Shown here piece by piece: positions 55,768 through 58,890 of a stretch of 58,890 nucleotides of DNA (the first letter of the stretch is position 1; each line of letters starts with the position of its first letter). The translations under genes and the position numbers were made by a program. The stretch comes from Sporosarcina sp. (GTDB lineage: Bacteria; Bacillota; Bacilli; Bacillales_A; Planococcaceae). The DNA is taken from NCBI RefSeq assembly GCF_029257255.1, contig NZ_JARICI010000065.1, forward strand, positions 1 through 58,890. The letters are read 5' to 3'. The notes under the pieces are model-generated. The model was not told where the DNA came from. It made no database searches and saw only the letters and a list, made by a program, of their open reading frames with translations.

Positions 55768-56951
55768 TGGATTTAGTTGCTGTCAGTAGTAACTTACTTT
55801 TAGTATCATTTATTTCTTACTTAGTAGCGACACTGTTTTTTGGAGGAGCTATTAAAAAATCGAATACAGAAAAAGCGTATCATAACAGCAAGTGGGGAAC
55901 GATCGGTCTAATCATTACAATCATCGGGTTCCTAACTCACTTAGGTTATTTCTTTACAAGATGGGCCGCGTCAGGTCATGCGCCGCTTAGTAATATGTTC
56001 GAGTTCACGACTGCATTCGGGATGATGCTCGTAGGAGCATTCATTCTGTTGTATGTTATCTACAGAACACCGTCGCTCGGATTATTTGCTTTGCCGGTTG
56101 CGATTATCATTATCTCGTATGCAACAATGTTTCCGCGGGAAGTTACTCCGCTGATTCCTGCATTGCAGAGTAAATGGTTGTTCATCCATGTAATCACAAC
56201 GGTTATTGGTGAATCAATCCTTGCGATCAGTGCGATTGCAGGTCTGGTGTTCTTAGTGAAAAATATCGATATGACTAAGAAATCTAAGCAGCGTTTTTGG
56301 ATTGAAGCAGTTATGTATACGTTGATTCTTGTACTTGGTTTCGTGGTAACATCCACTACATTCAAGGTAATGAATTATGAAGCGGAATTCACGTATATAG
56401 ATAAAAATCAAGCGCCGTCAGAAATTACGTATCATGTTCCACCGTTATTCGGTATGAATGAATACGAAGCGATGACACCTGATGGTATGACACCATTGAT
56501 TGAATTGCCACCTATTCTAAACGCACAAAAGCTTTCCACTCTCGTGTGGTCTATCGTAGTTGGTTCCGTGCTGTATCTCCTATTGCGCCTAATTGCACGC
56601 AAGCCATTAGCGGCGGTATTCCAGCCGCTTGCGAAAAAGGCCAATTCTCAGCTGATGGATGAAATCGGCTATCGTGCTGTGTTGATAGGTTTCCCGGTCT
56701 TTACTTTAGGTGCGCTGATCTTCGCTATGATCTGGGCACATGAGGCATGGTCGAGATTCTGGGGATGGGACCCGAAAGAAGTTTGGGCTCTTATTACATG
56801 GCTGTTTTACGCTGCATTCCTTCACCTGCGTCTGTCACGCGGCTGGGAAGGTCAGAAATCAGCATGGCTAGCGGTAATAGGTTTCGTTATTATTATGTTT
56901 AACTTGATTGCGGTAAACCTGATTATTGCCGGGTTGCATTCATACGCATAA
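55767..56951 (+). CDS. resC: Cytochrome c biogenesis protein ResC
   Basis: CcsA-type partner of ResB. 394 residues with about eight helices and the heme-binding tryptophan-rich WWD-type motif WAHEAWSRFWGWDPKEVWALI (shown in part elsewhere as WGWDPKEVWA) flanked by conserved histidines. ATG 55767 overlaps the resB stop; the ribosome site is gaaggggac. A terminator follows before resD, so the regulators can be transcribed separately. Confidence 0.95.
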   Translation: MDLVAVSSNLLLVSFISYLVATLFFGGAIKKSNTEKAYHNSKWGTIGLIITIIGFLTHLGYFFTRWAASGHAPLSNMFEFTTAFGMMLVGAFILLYVIYRTPSLGLFALPVAIIIISYATMFPREVTPLIPALQSKWLFIHVITTVIGESILAISAIAGLVFLVKNIDMTKKSKQRFWIEAVMYTLILVLGFVVTSTTFKVMNYEAEFTYIDKNQAPSEITYHVPPLFGMNEYEAMTPDGMTPLIELPPILNAQKLSTLVWSIVVGSVLYLLLRLIARKPLAAVFQPLAKKANSQLMDEIGYRAVLIGFPVFTLGALIFAMIWAHEAWSRFWGWDPKEVWALITWLFYAAFLHLRLSRGWEGQKSAWLAVIGFVIIMFNLIAVNLIIAGLHSYA

Positions 56952-56958
56952 TAAGCGT

Positions 56959-56991
56959 ACTGCATGGCAAATATTGTCATGCAGTCTTTTT
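56959..56991 (+). terminator. Terminator between resC and resD
   Basis: actgcatg (56959-56966) pairs with catgcagt (56978-56985), then cttttta. Confidence 0.75.
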
Positions 56992-57056
56992 ATTTCTTTT
57001 AAAGATGATAAATTGTACAATAGAACATAGAAGACTGTCGAAAGGGGTAATGATTT

Positions 57057-57776
57057 GTGGAAGAAACTGTGAAGTTATTAGTAGTCGACGATGAGGATCG
57101 AATCCGCCGGCTTCTGAATATGTATTTATCTCGTGAAGGCTATGAAATTGATGAAGCGGTAGATGGTGCAGAAGCATTGGAGAAAGCGTTTTCCGAACAG
57201 TATGACTGTATCCTGCTGGATGTAATGATGCCGGAAAAAGACGGCTTGGAAGTGCTTGCTGAACTGCGTGAAAATAAGCAGATGACTCCTGTCATTCTAT
57301 TGACTGCAAAAGGGGAAGAAGCAGACCGTGTCGGAGGCTTCGAAAGCGGAGCGGATGATTATATCGTCAAACCGTTTAGTCCGAGAGAAGTGGTCCTGCG
57401 GGTTAAAGCGATGCTCAGAAGATCGGTTTCTTTCCCAAACGTTTCAGCATCCACTACCTCAAAAGATCTGGTAGTATTCCCTCAGCTGACAATCGATCAT
57501 GACGCGCACCGTGTTACAGCTGAAGGCAAAGAGGTAAATTTAACACCGAAAGAATATGAATTGCTTTATTTCCTGGCGAAGTCTCCCGATAAAGTATTTG
57601 ACCGGGAACAGCTGCTGAAGGAAGTTTGGCATTATGAATTTTTCGGCGATTTACGGACAGTGGATACCCACGTTAAACGTCTGCGTGAAAAGCTCAGCCG
57701 CGTATCAGAACGGGCAGCAAAAATGATCGTTACCGTTTGGGGTGTCGGCTATAAGTTCGAGGTTCCGAACGAATGA
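57057..57776 (+). CDS. resD: Response regulator ResD
   Basis: OmpR-family regulator of aerobic and anaerobic respiration. 239 residues: receiver domain with phospho-acceptor Asp55 in CILLDVMMPEKDG and the Lys in LLTAKGEEADRV, then a winged helix with NLTPKEYELLYFLAKSP. GTG 57057 follows gaaagggg. Its stop overlaps the resE start (ATGA), the usual coupling with its kinase. Confidence 0.95.
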   Translation: MEETVKLLVVDDEDRIRRLLNMYLSREGYEIDEAVDGAEALEKAFSEQYDCILLDVMMPEKDGLEVLAELRENKQMTPVILLTAKGEEADRVGGFESGADDYIVKPFSPREVVLRVKAMLRRSVSFPNVSASTTSKDLVVFPQLTIDHDAHRVTAEGKEVNLTPKEYELLYFLAKSPDKVFDREQLLKEVWHYEFFGDLRTVDTHVKRLREKLSRVSERAAKMIVTVWGVGYKFEVPNE

Positions 57777-58890
57777 TTAGAATATGGAATTCAATTGTCG
57801 GGAAGCTATGGGCCACCATATTGCTTCTCGTTTCATTTGTATTGTTCATTGTGACGCTACTTCTGCTTGAATTTTTGGATAATTTCCACACGAAACAAGC
57901 GGAAGAGTCTTTGCAGAGGGAAGCTGCCACCATCAGCAAAATTATCAATGATCATGAAGGACAATCATCGAGTTCCATGCACCAGATTATTGATGACATA
58001 TTAGATACAGAAACGAATGCAGTAGTAGTCGATGAGAAGGGGGCTGTGCTGCATTCTTTTCATACTGCCGACGCTAAAAAAGAAATCGAAGAAAAGCTGC
58101 TAACTGAAAGTAGTTTGTTTGAAGCGTCTGAAGCCGGAAAACAGAAGGTAAAAGAGATGATTCTTCCTTCACTGACAGAAGCTGAAGTCATGGAGCAGTA
58201 TCTGATTCTGTCTTATCCGTTTACACAGCTGTCAGGTGAAAAAGCGAGTGTGCTCATGTATCAGAGTTTAGATGCTGTGCACCGTACAACAAAAAGTACG
58301 ACGAATATCGTATTCTTATCTGCTTTCATCGCATTTGTTCTAACTACATTCTTTGCTTTTTTCCTATCGACAAGAATCACATTGCCTTTGCGCAAAATGA
58401 AACAGGCGGCATTTGAGTTGTCAAAAGGAAACTTTGATACACATCTGCCGGTCGCTCAAAAAGATGAAATCGGACAGCTGGCGACAGCGTTTAATCAGAT
58501 GGGACGTCAGTTGAAATATAATATTGAGCTGATCAAACAAGAAAAAGAGCAATTATCAAGTATTCTTACATCAATGACGGATGCAGTTGTTACATTCAAT
58601 CAGGATTATTCTATTTTGCTGAAGAATCCTCAAGCTGAACTATTGCTGAAAAAATGGTACGGCTACAACGATAATAAGAACAAGCCTCTGCCTAAGGAAG
58701 TTTTCCATATGCTTGAGCATGCGATTTCATTTTCCGAAGAAGTGGAAGATGAATTAGAATTAGGCGGGCAGTTTTATGTGATTTCAATCAGTCCTCTTTA
58801 CAGTGAAAACAGTATACGTGGCGCTGTTGCTGTGTTCCGTGACATGACAGAGCAGCATAAGCTGGATAAATTGCGCTCAGACTTCATTGC
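57773..58890 (+). CDS. resE: Sensor histidine kinase ResE (3' end beyond window)
   Basis: The first 372 codons of a membrane kinase that phosphorylates ResD. Helix 1 is about residues 10-33, an external domain runs to about 175, helix 2 is about 176-200, followed by a HAMP domain (STRITLPLRKMKQAAFELSK) and a PAS domain (about 255-360, VVTFNQDYSILLKNPQAE). The window ends at LDKLRSDFIA, just before the expected H-box, so the catalytic parts are not seen. ATG 57773 overlaps the resD stop. Confidence 0.94.
   Translation, partial: MIRIWNSIVGKLWATILLLVSFVLFIVTLLLLEFLDNFHTKQAEESLQREAATISKIINDHEGQSSSSMHQIIDDILDTETNAVVVDEKGAVLHSFHTADAKKEIEEKLLTESSLFEASEAGKQKVKEMILPSLTEAEVMEQYLILSYPFTQLSGEKASVLMYQSLDAVHRTTKSTTNIVFLSAFIAFVLTTFFAFFLSTRITLPLRKMKQAAFELSKGNFDTHLPVAQKDEIGQLATAFNQMGRQLKYNIELIKQEKEQLSSILTSMTDAVVTFNQDYSILLKNPQAELLLKKWYGYNDNKNKPLPKEVFHMLEHAISFSEEVEDELELGGQFYVISISPLYSENSIRGAVAVFRDMTEQHKLDKLRSDFI

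Overview
The window is a low-GC Bacillota chromosome segment from a spore former. The gene content (sigF operon, spoVR, yhbH, prkA, spoVAF, sirA, res operon, rsbR paralogue) and the local gene orders (tkt-sirA-yneF; yqkF-nudF-...-fur-xerD-deoB; scpA-scpB-dacB; rluB-resABCDE) match Bacillales. The many TTG starts, the condensed sporulation loci and a nested-hairpin repeat upstream of lysA suggest a Planococcaceae member such as Sporosarcina. That genus call is inference; I have no database evidence. I see no rRNA, tRNA, CRISPR array, prophage or intact transposon.

Layout. 1-2958: end of tkt, then sirA and yneF. 3006-8809: scattered housekeeping genes (yqkD-type hydrolase, HMG-CoA lyase, yqkE, an RsbR-type STAS protein, serC, a YpfJ-type metallopeptidase). 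8852-16271: a formate island: OFA-family transporter, FdhD, DUF2294 protein, the large Fe-S/Mo formate dehydrogenase with its DUF1641 partner, and purU, whose product releases formate. 16418-22011: YitT protein, then the sporulation trio prkA, yhbH, spoVR. 22166-27586: two ABC importers, one polar amino acid type and one TrpXYZ type. 27659-34054: ilvE, an FAD amino-acid oxidase-like gene, psuG, exoA, an MFS exporter and an AEC transporter. 34105-36420: a guanine-class purine riboswitch controlling xpt-pbuX. 36421-38015: a disturbed region with a group II intron 3' remnant, a DUF1835 gene and a possible broken short ORF. 38029-44143: yqkF, nudF, an unknown membrane protein, fur, xerD, deoB, pdp. 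44144-49272: a structured leader, spoIIAA-spoIIAB-sigF-spoVAF, a nested-hairpin element, lysA and a 36-residue membrane ORF. 49344-58890: ribT, ypuF, scpA-scpB-dacB, rluB, resABCD and the start of resE.

The most interesting signals are: spoVR, which can only start at a CTG codon overlapping the yhbH stop; an intrinsic terminator in the fdhF leader with no upstream gene to terminate; the branched element before lysA; the structured leader before spoIIAA; the group II intron remnant; and two shortened sporulation loci (sigF followed directly by spoVAF, and dacB followed by rluB with no spmAB). None is proven to be a new system. The two structured intergenic regions and the fdhF leader are the best candidates for undescribed regulation.
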